From positions 1-46,082 of the forward strand of contig CAIPUE010000047.1 in assembly GCA_903868125.1 (NCBI GenBank): a DNA stretch of 46,082 nucleotides, given 5' to 3'. Position numbers and translations under genes: made by a program. Under the pieces are notes generated by a model, which saw only the letters and a program-made list of their open reading frames with translations, was not told the origin of the DNA and searched no databases. This document shows positions 23,102 to 31,464 of this stretch, in pieces (position 1 is the stretch's first letter; each line of letters starts with the position of its first letter). The stretch is from an uncultured bacterium (GTDB taxonomy: Bacteria; Cyanobacteriota; Vampirovibrionia; Gastranaerophilales; Gastranaerophilaceae).

Positions 23102-24004
23102 TTACAATTTAATCCATTTTGGCGGAATAATTCCACATTTTTTATTGTTTTTCGCAACCCATTTTTTGGGGGCGATAACTATCTTTTTGGGGGTTTCATT
23201 AAGCCACGCTCCCCACCATGAAAAACTTGAATTAGCTATAATATTATGTTTACAGTTTTTCATCAATTCTAAATCAAGCCAGCTTTTATCTTGGTTAACA
23301 TCTACTATTGTGCAAGGATATTTTGTTTTAAGATTATCGCTTACCCAAGCAATATCATCGGAAAACACAAAAAAATGAGGGTCTTTGACTTTTTTTGCGA
23401 TATATTTAATTACTTTTTGGTAGTAGTCAAGCGAACAGGTTCCGTGGAAATTTTTTGCACATTCAAGAGTAACATAATCTCCACGCCTTACGTGTATTGA
23501 AACTGAATTTGTCTCCCGAATTTTATTTAAAATAAGTTGATTTTTATAATCAAGGGCAACTTTTAATTTAAAATGGTTTAATATTTCTTCTCTTACATTT
23601 TTAAAATATTTTTCATTTTGAAAATAACCCTCATAGTAAAAATAATCGGACTGGTTAAATAATGTTTTATCAAATTCAAACGCTGACATTTGTATAAATT
23701 TATTGCCTGTTGGTTTATATTTTTGGATTTTAAATATTTTCCACAAAAATCTCGGGATTTTTGAACGGCGTTTTGATTGAACAACTTTTGCTAGATCTTT
23801 TTCCGTTGCGGCTTCACAATCAATATTAAAAACGCTGAGTTCAAAAGGTCTTGGCGTAACATTTTGGTGAATTTTCACATCATCAAACCACGATAAATCA
23901 AATGCTATGTCAATATTAAATTTTTTAGACAAAGCGTATGCAAAAGCGTATTGAAACATTTGATTCCCAAGTCCGCCATTGAGTTTTACCAGTTTTTTAG
24001 TCAA
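23102..24004 (-). CDS. GT11 family fucosyltransferase (alpha-1,2-FucT-like)
   Basis: About 300 residues from TTG 24004, with AGGG five bases before; the open frame further upstream overlaps the previous gene and has no support. N-terminal K-L-N-G-G-L-G-N-Q-M-F-Q-Y-A-F-A and the central I-H-V-R-R-G-D-Y-V motif are diagnostic of GT11, which adds fucose from GDP-fucose, usually alpha-1,2 to galactose. N-S-S-F-S-W-W-G-A-W-L near the end is also typical. It is cytoplasmic and peripheral. Downstream partner of two other glycosyltransferase-like genes; near a GT6 gene (26231), which needs just such a fucosylated acceptor in the ABO pathway. Confidence 0.87.
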   Translation of the reverse strand: MTKKLVKLNGGLGNQMFQYAFAYALSKKFNIDIAFDLSWFDDVKIHQNVTPRPFELSVFNIDCEAATEKDLAKVVQSKRRSKIPRFLWKIFKIQKYKPTGNKFIQMSAFEFDKTLFNQSDYFYYEGYFQNEKYFKNVREEILNHFKLKVALDYKNQLILNKIRETNSVSIHVRRGDYVTLECAKNFHGTCSLDYYQKVIKYIAKKVKDPHFFVFSDDIAWVSDNLKTKYPCTIVDVNQDKSWLDLELMKNCKHNIIANSSFSWWGAWLNETPKKIVIAPKKWVAKNNKKCGIIPPKWIKL

Positions 24005-24021
24005 ATTTTCCCTCTTAAATC

Positions 24022-24837
24022 TTACTGTTTCCACGCATATAATTCGGGGACTTCTTCGATTTTTCCATCTTCGTGTAAAACATTCTCCAAAAGTGAATTG
24101 AAATAAGCTTTTTTTGTATCGACAAAATCTTTTGGTTTTTTCTCCCAATTTGAGCCTGCACGGTAATGCAAAACAGAATTTTCTATAAATTGAAAGCAAT
24201 ATTCCGGTTTATACTCATCGCGAAATTTTTCGGGTAACATAACAGTTTTAGAAACATCCACGTGTCCTGTATGCATCATATATCTTATTTTTAAATCAGG
24301 ATTTCTTTTTAACCAGTAGTAAGTTTTGCCGCCGGTGTCGGTTCTTTCACCCTCCACGGTTCCCAATCTGTAGTCGAAATGATTTTTATCAGGTAAATCG
24401 GCTCCACGCATAATTACAAATCCGTTCCAAAGATATTCAATGTCCCCCCTGCGTTGATGAATTGCACAAATATCATTATCGCCGAGATATTCATTGAAAT
24501 TAAAATCATTAATAAAAAACATATCAGAATCAAAAACCACATGAATAGCATCTTTTTCCCATCTGAAAAATCTATGATAAGCCCAAAGAATTCCCCAACC
24601 TGTTATATAGGAAGCCCCAGAAATAAAAGTACGAAATCTTACATCTAAACATTTCACTCCCAGCTCTTTACAGATTTTTTTAATCTTTTTTTGTCTGTCG
24701 CGAATGGTAATTGGCGTGTTATTAAATACAATAAACTCAAAATCTTCGTCTTTTACAAACCGTTTAATAGTTTCATACTGTTTATATATAAATTCGGGTG
24801 CTTTATCTGCCCAAGTGTATATTTTAACTTTACTCAT
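24022..24837 (-). CDS. GT-A-fold glycosyltransferase-like protein (unassigned family)
   Basis: 271 residues. V-V-F-D-S-D-M-F-F near residue 98 is a DxD-type motif after a hydrophobic strand, which suggests a nucleotide-sugar enzyme of GT-A fold. Other visible motifs: A-I-H-Q-R-R-G-D, N-G-F-V-I-M-R and H-Y-R-A-G-S-N-W near the C-terminus. AAAGGGG precedes the ATG, and TATATT farther upstream may be a -10. Placed 17 bases before the fucosyltransferase gene in the same direction. Family and acceptor not recognised. Confidence 0.65.
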   Translation of the reverse strand: MSKVKIYTWADKAPEFIYKQYETIKRFVKDEDFEFIVFNNTPITIRDRQKKIKKICKELGVKCLDVRFRTFISGASYITGWGILWAYHRFFRWEKDAIHVVFDSDMFFINDFNFNEYLGDNDICAIHQRRGDIEYLWNGFVIMRGADLPDKNHFDYRLGTVEGERTDTGGKTYYWLKRNPDLKIRYMMHTGHVDVSKTVMLPEKFRDEYKPEYCFQFIENSVLHYRAGSNWEKKPKDFVDTKKAYFNSLLENVLHEDGKIEEVPELYAWKQ

Positions 24838-24906
24838 TTAAAAATCCCCTTTAATCTTGCTAAAACAATAATATAATCTATAAATTCTCAAGTCAAGTTT
24901 TCTTAA

Positions 24907-25875
24907 CTAACTTCGTCTCTCAAATGTTATTTGAAAAGGCTTATATATGCAGAAATTATATTCTGCAATTTTCAACTTAAATACTCTATTTTTAAATTTA
25001 TAAAAATCTTCCAAAATGTGATTTTTTTTGTCAATCAGTGTTTGTTTATCGAATATTTGCAAGTTTTTATTATGTTCAATAATTTTATCAATCCAGTTGG
25101 ATATTTCTTCCGGTGATTTTATAGCATTAAAATTGCTACACTCAATGTTATAATGCAAATCAATTTCTGTTTGAGAAAAATTCAAATTAAGATTAGAAAA
25201 TATTTTTTTGTATAATTTCTTTAAAATAGCAATTTGCTTTTCTTTCTTTGCTTTAGAAAGTTGTCCGGGGCGTCTTGTATAAATCATCAAAAATTCTTTC
25301 AAATTCGCCATCTTTATACCCGTAAACATTGCATCAATCCAAAGTTCGTAATCTTCTGCAAAATTTATATCTTCGGTGTAGAACAGATTTCTCTGTATGA
25401 ATTCTTCTCGTCTGAACATTATTGTAGAATTGTTCAATGGTGAATTAAAAAGCATAAACATTCTGATATCTTTGTCTTCTATCGGGACAAAGGAGAGTCT
25501 TTTTTTATTTGAAAATCTAAAAGTACCGCCCATGAGCGATATATCAGGGTTCTCATCAAGGAATTTTGATTGATTTTCAAATCGTCGGGGCATATAAACA
25601 TCGTCACTGTCTGTAATCGCTATATACTCACCGATTGCTTTCTTAATCCCTACATTTCTGGCATGTCCCGGACCCGCATTTTTCTCAAGTTTAAAATATT
25701 TTATTCTATCATCATTAAATTTTTCAAAAAATTCTTTATATTGCATTGATGACGCATCATCAATAACAATAAGCTCAAAGTCTTTAAAACTTTGGTTCAA
25801 AAGACTTTCTACAGTTGTTTTTAAATAACTGTAGGGAGTGTTATAAAGAGCCATGACGGCAGAAATTTTTGGCAT
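24907..25875 (-). CDS. GT2 family glycosyltransferase
   Basis: 322 residues. A classical GT-A start, I-S-A-V-M-A-L-Y-N-T-P, then V-I-D-D-A-S near 38, G-H-A-R-N-V-G near 72 and T-D-S-D-D-V near 92 (metal-binding DxD). E-D-Y-E-L-W near 175 is the usual catalytic-base region. Soluble, with no membrane segment. Probably first gene of the minus-strand glycan operon; TATAAT lies about 40 bases upstream and GGAG just before the ATG. Substrate unknown. Confidence 0.83.
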   Translation of the reverse strand: MPKISAVMALYNTPYSYLKTTVESLLNQSFKDFELIVIDDASSMQYKEFFEKFNDDRIKYFKLEKNAGPGHARNVGIKKAIGEYIAITDSDDVYMPRRFENQSKFLDENPDISLMGGTFRFSNKKRLSFVPIEDKDIRMFMLFNSPLNNSTIMFRREEFIQRNLFYTEDINFAEDYELWIDAMFTGIKMANLKEFLMIYTRRPGQLSKAKKEKQIAILKKLYKKIFSNLNLNFSQTEIDLHYNIECSNFNAIKSPEEISNWIDKIIEHNKNLQIFDKQTLIDKKNHILEDFYKFKNRVFKLKIAEYNFCIYKPFQITFERRS

Positions 25876-25918
25876 ATCATCTCCAACATTTGACTTCTAA
25901 CTAAAGCTATTATAACAT

Positions 25919-26026
25919 AAAGGTAAACGGTAAACGGGAAACGGGAAACGGTGGCAACAAGCCCTAGGTTGTTTAAGTAGGGTGGGATTACTATCCCACC
26001 GTCAAAAAGCCACGAAGAAGTAGAAG
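25919..26026. repeat. Composite dispersed repeat upstream of the glycan genes
   Basis: GGTAAAC/GGGAAAC 7-mers (25922-25951), GGCAACAAGCCCTAGGTTG (25953-25971) and hairpin GGTGGGAT-TACT-ATCCCACC (25981-26000). Same module order as at 16191. Confidence 0.75.
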
Positions 26027-26230
26027 TAGGGTGGGTTCCCTAACCCATCTGCAATAAGCCCAACGTTTCCCAAGCAAAACAGATGCGAAGGTACAGCGAA
26101 ACAATCGAGGGTCAGCGAAACCAGACCCGAGTGCAATAAAGCGAGTAAGCCGATGTCTCGAAAAAGTAAAGTAGTAATTCTAAAAAACAAGTAAAGGCGC
26201 CGACAAAACAAGTAGGTGTAATGGTATAAA
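26027..26230 (+). promoter_or_regulatory. Truncated copy of the long leader element before the GT6 gene (copy D)
   Basis: Begins with a GTAGGGTGGGTTCCC hairpin (26027-26049). Blocks AGATGCGA (26081), CGAGTGCAATAAAGCGAG (26128-26145), GTAAGCCGAT and TAAAGTAGTAA match the region upstream of obgE. It then has AAAGGCGCC and GGTGTAATGGT (26215-26225), and stops there: the switching 3' half present at flgB, flgC and obgE is missing, and ATAAA leads straight to the ATG. Confidence 0.6.
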
Positions 26231-27043
26231 ATGAATAAGGTCGCAATTTTATATATCGGTACAGGTCGTTATACGATTTTTTGGGACGAATTTTACCGTT
26301 CCTGCGAAAAAAACTTACTAAAAAATTGCGAAAAACATTACTTTTTCTTCACCGATAGCCAAGAATTACAGTCTAACGAAAAAATTACGATGATTCCGCA
26401 AGAAAACCTCGGTTGGCCTTTGATTACGGCGCTTAGATATAAGATTTTAAACAAAGTAAAAGAACAATTAAAAGATTATGATTATGTGTTTTTCTTCAAC
26501 GGGAATATGGAGGTAATCCATTCTGTTTCCGAGGAAGAACTGCTCCCGACTGAAGCAGAAGGCTATATTGTGGCACCTCTTCATTCGGGTAACAAAAGAT
26601 TTAAATCTAACTATGAATTTGAATACGAAAGAAATCCAAAATCGAGCTCTTATATTCCTTACGGCGAGGGTGAATATTACTTTCATGCAGGACTTTTAGG
26701 CGGGAGAGTAAAGGAATTCTTAGAAATGCTCGACATTTGTGAAAAAATGATGGATGAAGATTTAAAGCATAATTTTATTCCAAAATTTCATGACGAAAGC
26801 GTATTTAACAAATATGTTTTGACAAGACCGCACAAGATTTTGAGCAATTATTACATCCACCCGACACACGGAAAACCGTTTTTAAGATTAAACCCGAAAG
26901 TAAAAATTATCCAACGGGACAAATCTAAATTCAAATACGGTGGGCATGCCTATTTACGTGGCGAAACCACCGAAAAAATAACATTAACAAGTTACTTTCA
27001 GGAAAAACTTAAAGAAAAATTTGGCAAGGGGTTCAAAAAATAG
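26231..27043 (+). CDS. GT6 family glycosyltransferase (ABO-type, bacterial NxN class)
   Basis: 270 residues. Bacterial GT6 marks are clear: opening V-A-I-L-Y-I-G-T-G-R-Y, F-F-F-N-G-N-M at about 87-93 (the NxN that replaces the metal-binding DxD of animal ABO enzymes), Y-Y-F-H-A-G-L-L-G-G near 155 and F-H-D-E-S-V-F-N-K-Y near 192. GT6 enzymes add GalNAc or Gal in alpha-1,3 linkage to fucosylated galactose; bacterial NxN members are metal-independent. Which sugar it takes cannot be read safely. A GT11 gene 2.2 kb away could make its acceptor. No clear ribosome-binding site. Confidence 0.88.
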   Translation: MNKVAILYIGTGRYTIFWDEFYRSCEKNLLKNCEKHYFFFTDSQELQSNEKITMIPQENLGWPLITALRYKILNKVKEQLKDYDYVFFFNGNMEVIHSVSEEELLPTEAEGYIVAPLHSGNKRFKSNYEFEYERNPKSSSYIPYGEGEYYFHAGLLGGRVKEFLEMLDICEKMMDEDLKHNFIPKFHDESVFNKYVLTRPHKILSNYYIHPTHGKPFLRLNPKVKIIQRDKSKFKYGGHAYLRGETTEKITLTSYFQEKLKEKFGKGFKK

Positions 27044-27069
27044 AAAAATCTGATATAATAAAAATTATA

Positions 27070-27372
27070 ATGAATGAAATTTATACGCTTGATGAACTTA
27101 GAATAATTATAAATGGTAAGAAATTAGAACTTGCTGAAATTTTTAATGTTTCAAATATATTTATTTTTGGCTCTTATGCAAAAGACATGCAAACGCCGGA
27201 AAGTGATATTGATATACTTGTCGAGACTACAAAGCCGATTGGTCTTTTTAAATTTGTTAATTTGAAACAATATTTTGAAAATCTTTTGGGCAAAAAAATT
27301 GACTTAGGCACGCCGAATGGCTTAAAGCCTCTCATTAAAAATACCATTTTAAGCGAGGCGGTACAAATATGA
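27070..27372 (+). CDS. Orphan MNT-type nucleotidyltransferase (antitoxin-like)
   Basis: 100 residues with F-G-S-Y-A-K near 33 and S-D-I-D-I near 45, the minimal nucleotidyltransferase signature. Normal length for the class. TATAAT at 27054-27059 is ten bases before the ATG, giving a very short leader. Its TGA overlaps an ATG (27369) that starts a frame of only five codons before a stop, so the usual HEPN partner seems to have been lost. Different in sequence from the MNT at 3228. Confidence 0.78.
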   Translation: MNEIYTLDELRIIINGKKLELAEIFNVSNIFIFGSYAKDMQTPESDIDILVETTKPIGLFKFVNLKQYFENLLGKKIDLGTPNGLKPLIKNTILSEAVQI

Positions 27373-27386
27373 AAAACCGAAAATAG
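27369..27386 (+). pseudogene. Remnant start of a lost HEPN partner gene
   Basis: ATG overlapping the antitoxin stop (ATGA), preceded by GAGGCGG, then M-K-N-R-K and a stop. Coupled ATGA starts are the normal layout of MNT-HEPN pairs. The sequence after it does not continue as a HEPN protein in any frame that I can see. Inferred deletion. Confidence 0.4.
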
Positions 27387-27434
27387 AAAAGCAAGTTATA
27401 TCTGCAAAACCCTCCAGCCGTTCAACCTTTCAGC

Positions 27435-28337
27435 TTAAACAATCAACGCTACCAAGCCCTTTTCAACAGAAGTTACGGGTGTTACGCCGAGTAATTCGCT
27501 ACATTTTTTGTTGTCCAAAATACTGTGTTTAATATCGCCAAATCTTTCTTGAGTATAAGTCGGCGGTTTTTTATAGCCATACTTTTCTGCCATAAGTTCA
27601 AAAAGCTTGTTAATAGAAATCGCTTTATCGGTAGAGACATTAATTATTTCGTTTTTAAGTTCACTTTGTATCGCACAAAGACAAACTTCGGCAATATCAG
27701 AAACGTAAACGAAATCTCTCGTCTGTTCGCCGTCGCCGTGAATAATTATTTCTTCATCACGCTGCATCTTATCGGTAAAAATAGCAACAACACCAGCTTC
27801 GCCATGTGCGGATTGGCGTGGACCGTAAACATTTGCGAATCTGAAAATTATATAATCAATTCCGAATAATTCGGTGTATTTTTCCATGGTAAGTTTTGAA
27901 AGTCCGTAAAAAGAAAGACACTTTGTAGTGTGGTTTTCATCCACAGGTAAATATTTAGGAACTCCGTAAACCGCAGCAGTTGAGGAGGTTATGAATTTTT
28001 TAACTGCGTATTTTTTTGAAAATTTAAGAACGTTAATGCTTCCTAAAATATTTTCTGTTGCATCTTCTGTCGGGTTTTTTGTAGAAAAACTTACACTCGC
28101 TTGTGCCGCAAAGTGAAATACGTAATCAATTTTATTTTCTTTAAAAACATTTTCTAAGTCGGTTGAATTTATGTTCAAGTTATAAAATTTCGCTTTTGCA
28201 TTAAGATTATGACCGTTGCCTGAAGACAAGTTATCTACGACAAAAACATTGTAGCCGTTTTCGATTAACAAATCTCCGAGGTGTGAGCCTATAAAGCCTG
28301 CTCCGCCTGTGATTAAAACATTTTTGTACTCTGTCAT
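27435..28337 (-). CDS. NAD-dependent sugar epimerase/dehydratase (GalE-like extended SDR)
   Basis: 300 residues. G-G-A-G-F-I-G-S-H near 11 binds NAD; S-S-T-A-A-V-Y-G near 119 and catalytic Y-G-L-S-K near 144 follow; R-F-A-N-V-Y-G-P-R and G-D-G-E-Q-T-R-D-F-V-Y-V-S-D are standard in UDP-glucose/GlcNAc 4-epimerases and related enzymes. It would supply UDP-Gal or UDP-GalNAc, the donors that GT6 enzymes need, though exact specificity is not readable. GGAG before the ATG. Confidence 0.82.
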   Translation of the reverse strand: MTEYKNVLITGGAGFIGSHLGDLLIENGYNVFVVDNLSSGNGHNLNAKAKFYNLNINSTDLENVFKENKIDYVFHFAAQASVSFSTKNPTEDATENILGSINVLKFSKKYAVKKFITSSTAAVYGVPKYLPVDENHTTKCLSFYGLSKLTMEKYTELFGIDYIIFRFANVYGPRQSAHGEAGVVAIFTDKMQRDEEIIIHGDGEQTRDFVYVSDIAEVCLCAIQSELKNEIINVSTDKAISINKLFELMAEKYGYKKPPTYTQERFGDIKHSILDNKKCSELLGVTPVTSVEKGLVALIV

Positions 28338-28590
28338 CTTTTACTCCGTAGCTTTTATATCTTTAACTATACACTAAATAAGCATATACGACAAATAAAT
28401 TAAAACGCCCCGAATTCTATTATTAAGTTTTGTTGCGTGTTTTTTAGGCTATAAATCAGTAATATTCTTATTTTGTTATTTATAGTATATATTTGTTATT
28501 CAAAAAATAACACTTTTTTATCCCTCAATGTTTTTATATATACATAAGAGAAAATTAAAGTTTAAATTACATATTAAAGGAGAATGAACA
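28338..28590. other. Divergent intergenic region, A/T-rich
   Basis: Holds TGTTATT-CAAAA-AATAACA, an inverted repeat at about 28494-28512, and TATATATAC-like -10 candidates before the CopG-type gene. An autoregulatory operator is possible, as ribbon-helix-helix proteins often repress themselves. Confidence 0.35.
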
Positions 28591-28779
28591 ATGGCAAGAG
28601 TTTTGATTTCAATGCCCGAAGAATTTTTAAGCAAAATTGACGAAGTAGCTGACGGAGAAAATCGTTCGCGCTCAGAATTAATCAGAGAAGCGTTAAGAAC
28701 GTATATTCATAAGCAAAAAGTGCGTGACAGTGCTGTTGCGACAAAAAATGCAAGCATTTTAGACGCGTTATTAGACTAA
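28591..28779 (+). CDS. CopG/MetJ/Arc ribbon-helix-helix protein
   Basis: 62 residues. R-V-L-I-S-M-P-E-E-F forms the DNA-binding strand, followed by helix L-S-K-I-D-E-V-A and the turn G-E-N-R-S-R-S-E-L-I-R-E-A-L-R, typical of the family. AAAGGAG precedes the ATG. Such proteins are often antitoxins, but no toxin gene follows before the terminator at 28890, so it is either an orphan antitoxin or a small regulator. Confidence 0.82.
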   Translation: MARVLISMPEEFLSKIDEVADGENRSRSELIREALRTYIHKQKVRDSAVATKNASILDALLD

Positions 28780-28889
28780 GATTGGAACGAGTAAATTTTA
28801 AAGAACACTCAAATGTAAAATAGCTTCTTGAGCTGGAAAAAATTTATAGAAGACGAAATGATTAGGGAATGGGACTTATGTTGGGGAAT

Positions 28890-28917
28890 AAAAAAGCAGG
28901 CATCGCCTGCTTTTTTA
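28890..28917. terminator. Bidirectional intrinsic terminator
   Basis: A-run, AGCAGGC-ATC-GCCTGCT, T-run: works in both directions. It lies between the convergent CopG-type and NarL-type genes. Confidence 0.88.
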
Positions 28918-28938
28918 GTTTAATGATTAAAACTATCA

Positions 28939-29607
28939 TTAAACCAATCCTTCTTTAAGTGCTTTTACAGCGGCTTGGGTTCTATCATCTACGACCATTT
29001 TTTGAATTATATTGCAAACATGGGCTTTTGCTGTATGCTCACTGATGGTCAATTCTTTTGCTATTTCGTTATTTGATTTTCCGTCTACTACAAGTTTTAG
29101 AACCTCATATTCTCTTTCGGTTAAATTAGAATGTTGTGCCTTGAAAGTTGCTCTGGACAATTGTCTTTTTGGAATAATCCCCGCATTTTTCTCCCTAATA
29201 ATCGGTGCGACTTTAGGATCAAGCCATATTGCACCTTCTTTTACGGTTTTGATGACCATCATGAGCACTTCCGTATTAATATCTTTCATAACATAAGCGT
29301 TTGCTCCCGCTGCAAGAGAATCTAAAACTTCTTTTTCTGAAATATGAGAAGTTAGCATAATTATTTTTACGTCATTAAATTGATCCAGAATTTTTTTAGT
29401 TGTTTCTATACCGTCAATATCTGGTAAGCCGATATCCATTAAAACAACATCGGGTCTATGTATGCGAACTTTTTCCAGCGCTTCTTTAGAACTCTGGGCT
29501 TCATCGACAATTGTAATTTCAGGATAATCCTCAAATAAAGACCTCAGACCCACTCTCATTAGTTTATGATCCTCTACTATTAAAACTTTTACTGAATCGG
29601 TTAACAT
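28939..29607 (-). CDS. NarL/FixJ-family response regulator
   Basis: 222 residues from ATG 29607 with AGGG before it; the frame upstream of this is repeat DNA. Receiver domain with E-D near 13, L-M-D-I-G-L-P-D (phospho-Asp near 58), V-M-K-D; HTH_LuxR at about 150-215 with L-T-E-R-E-Y-E-V-L-K-L-V and S-E-H-T-A-K-A-H-V. The switch Lys and Thr are present. No kinase is next to it; it could share one of the two kinases in the window. Confidence 0.9.
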   Translation of the reverse strand: MLTDSVKVLIVEDHKLMRVGLRSLFEDYPEITIVDEAQSSKEALEKVRIHRPDVVLMDIGLPDIDGIETTKKILDQFNDVKIIMLTSHISEKEVLDSLAAGANAYVMKDINTEVLMMVIKTVKEGAIWLDPKVAPIIREKNAGIIPKRQLSRATFKAQHSNLTEREYEVLKLVVDGKSNNEIAKELTISEHTAKAHVCNIIQKMVVDDRTQAAVKALKEGLV

Positions 29608-29939
29608 ATTACCCTCCCAATTTGAGACCCTTGCACAAGCCTCTTTTACGTCATTGCAAAAGCAACATCTATGCAACCCTAAAATACATTCAGGGTGACG
29701 TGAGCCTAGAATTTGAGACTTATACGGTAGTCTCTTTTACAAATTTATATTACATTCCTTTTTCAAGGGTTAAATTGTATAAAATCATATATTGGCGGAC
29801 AATATTCTAATTATATCAGTATGAATAAGGATTTTATATCTAAATTAAAGTACAATTTGAGTTCCGTTCATAATATGCTTTTGGGTTGGAAAACCCAACC
29901 ACTTTTCCTGTTTAACTTTTTTTGTAGTATATTATTAAA
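29608..29939. other. Intergenic region with repeat and promoter
   Basis: Bases 29621-29720 are a dispersed repeat: TTTGAGAC at both ends, CGTCA...TGACG arms (29650-29701) and an inner CCCTAAAAT / ATTCAGGG hairpin. A second hairpin TTGGGTT-GGAA-AACCCAA is at 29880-29897. TATATT at 29928-29933 is six bases before the decarboxylase ATG. No gene seen. Confidence 0.5.
29928..29933 (+). promoter_or_regulatory. -10 box of a predicted leaderless promoter (decarboxylase)
   Basis: TATATT, then ATTAAA, then ATG at 29940; same spacing as at tsaD and alr. Confidence 0.5.
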
Positions 29940-31373
29940 ATGATATATAAATCCGAAAAACCAACGCAGATAAAGAATAAGGCACCTATTGTTGAAGCAC
30001 TTAAAAATTCAGTAGAGAATCCAACCTACCAGTTTCATATCCCCGGACATACAAAAGGACAGGGGGTTTACCCTGAATTTAGAAAATTAGTCGGAAAAAA
30101 AGCTCTTTTGATTGACACCACGGATGAGTTTGATAATCTTGGGACACTTAATCCGGCAACAGGTCCGATAGAAGAAGCTGAGAAGCTTGCGGCATTAGCT
30201 TTTGGTGCAAGAAAAACATTTTTTCTGCTTAACGGTTCAACGGTTGGAAATCTTGCCATCGCAATGGGTTTAACCAGAAAAGGACAAAAAATTATTACAA
30301 ACAGAAATTGTCATCGTTCGGTTATAACAGGCATGATAATTTCAGGCGCCGATCCTTTGTGGCTTGTTCCAAACAGGCTTGAGGAGTGGGGAATTTGGGG
30401 AAGTGTTGTTCCTGAAGATGTCGAAGAATTACTCAAAAAGAATGATGATGTGGCGATGGTATGGATTACAAATCCGACTTACGAGGGCGTTGTGTCTGAT
30501 GTAAAATCGATAAGCATGATTTGTAAAAAATATAATGTTCCGTTAATTGTTGACGAAGCGCATGGGTGCTTGTGGAATTTTAATAAACATTTGCCATTAT
30601 CTTCACTTGAATTGGGGGCTGATGCGATTGTTCACTCCCTGCACAAAACAGGCGGAAGTATGAGCCAAAGTTCTATGCTTCACATTAACAAAAATTCTTT
30701 GTTGGATGTTGAAAAAATAGAAAAGGCTTTGAAGCTTTTACATACAACAAGTCCTTCGCTTATGCTTTTGGCGAGCTTGGATGCTTCAAGGACAAATTTG
30801 GAAAGTTCTGTTGGCAGAAGACAAATAGAAAAAGCGGTAAAAAATGCAAAATATTTGAGAGCAAAAATTGATAACATCCCGACAATGCACCAACTTAAAC
30901 CTGATTTTGGGTATAAAACTGATGTAATGAAAATCTTTATTAAAGCTGATGGGCTTTCGGGTAAAAGATTGGAATCTATTTTGGAAATGGACTTTAAAAT
31001 AGAGGTGGAATCGGCATCTGATGTGGGTTTATTAATTCTCTCAAATATAGGAAACAAGCGTTCTGATTTTGAATATTTGGCAGATTGTTTGGAAAAAATT
31101 TCAAAAAAAGAATATTCGGACATTTGTTATTTGGAAAACAAAAAGCATATGCCAATGTTGACCCCAAACATAAAAATGAATCTTCAAGAGGCTTTCTATG
31201 CCGATAAAGAAACGGTTTTAAAAGAAAACGCGATTGGAAGGATTTCGGGTGAAATTATCGCCGAATGTCCACCGGGGATTGCGATTTTGGTTCCGGGCGA
31301 ATTGATTACCGAAGAACACATGTCTTACTTGGAAGACTATGAATATGTTGATGTTTTAAAGGGTGAGATGTGA
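29940..31373 (+). CDS. Orn/Lys/Arg decarboxylase (PLP, fold type I)
   Basis: 477 residues. H-I-P-G-H-T-K-G near 34, D-T-T-D-E-F-D-N-L near 58, N-G-S-T-V-G-N near 98, D-E-A-H-G near 205 and the PLP lysine in H-S-L-H-K-T-G-G near 230 are all typical. The family decarboxylates arginine, lysine or ornithine in polyamine synthesis or acid resistance. The short form without an N-terminal receiver wing is the type common in Firmicutes and cyanobacteria. Substrate cannot be decided from sequence by eye. Stands as a single transcription unit or with the transporter after it. Confidence 0.87.
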   Translation: MIYKSEKPTQIKNKAPIVEALKNSVENPTYQFHIPGHTKGQGVYPEFRKLVGKKALLIDTTDEFDNLGTLNPATGPIEEAEKLAALAFGARKTFFLLNGSTVGNLAIAMGLTRKGQKIITNRNCHRSVITGMIISGADPLWLVPNRLEEWGIWGSVVPEDVEELLKKNDDVAMVWITNPTYEGVVSDVKSISMICKKYNVPLIVDEAHGCLWNFNKHLPLSSLELGADAIVHSLHKTGGSMSQSSMLHINKNSLLDVEKIEKALKLLHTTSPSLMLLASLDASRTNLESSVGRRQIEKAVKNAKYLRAKIDNIPTMHQLKPDFGYKTDVMKIFIKADGLSGKRLESILEMDFKIEVESASDVGLLILSNIGNKRSDFEYLADCLEKISKKEYSDICYLENKKHMPMLTPNIKMNLQEAFYADKETVLKENAIGRISGEIIAECPPGIAILVPGELITEEHMSYLEDYEYVDVLKGEM

Positions 31374-31384
31374 GTGGAGGGACG

Positions 31385-31460
31385 GGTAAACGGTAAACGG
31401 TAAACAGCAAGCGAGAACCGCAAAACTGTTCAACTAATCGACTTATCGACTTATCAACTA
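31385..31460. repeat. Composite dispersed repeat before the MFS gene
   Basis: GGTAAAC 7-mers (31385-31405), core GCGAGAACCGCAAAACTG (31411-31428), then TTCAACTA/ATCGACTT 8-mers to 31460, which form the leader of the next gene. Confidence 0.8.
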
Positions 31461-31464
31461 AATA

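Noticed and set aside
23100-23110. Expected fliJ after fliI
   Set aside because: The next frame is the convergent glycosyltransferase; no FliJ-like coiled coil follows on the plus strand.
24005-24199. N-terminal extension of the GT11 gene
   Set aside because: It overlaps the end of the upstream gene, is Arg/Lys/Cys-rich and lies outside the family fold; TTG at 24004 has a ribosome-binding site.
26231-27043. GT6 gene as an animal contaminant
   Set aside because: It has the bacterial NxN motif and lies among bacterial genes with the same base use; bacterial GT6 members are established.
31385-31460. CRISPR-like array
   Set aside because: Repeat units are 7-8 bp in direct tandem with no unique spacers and no cas genes.
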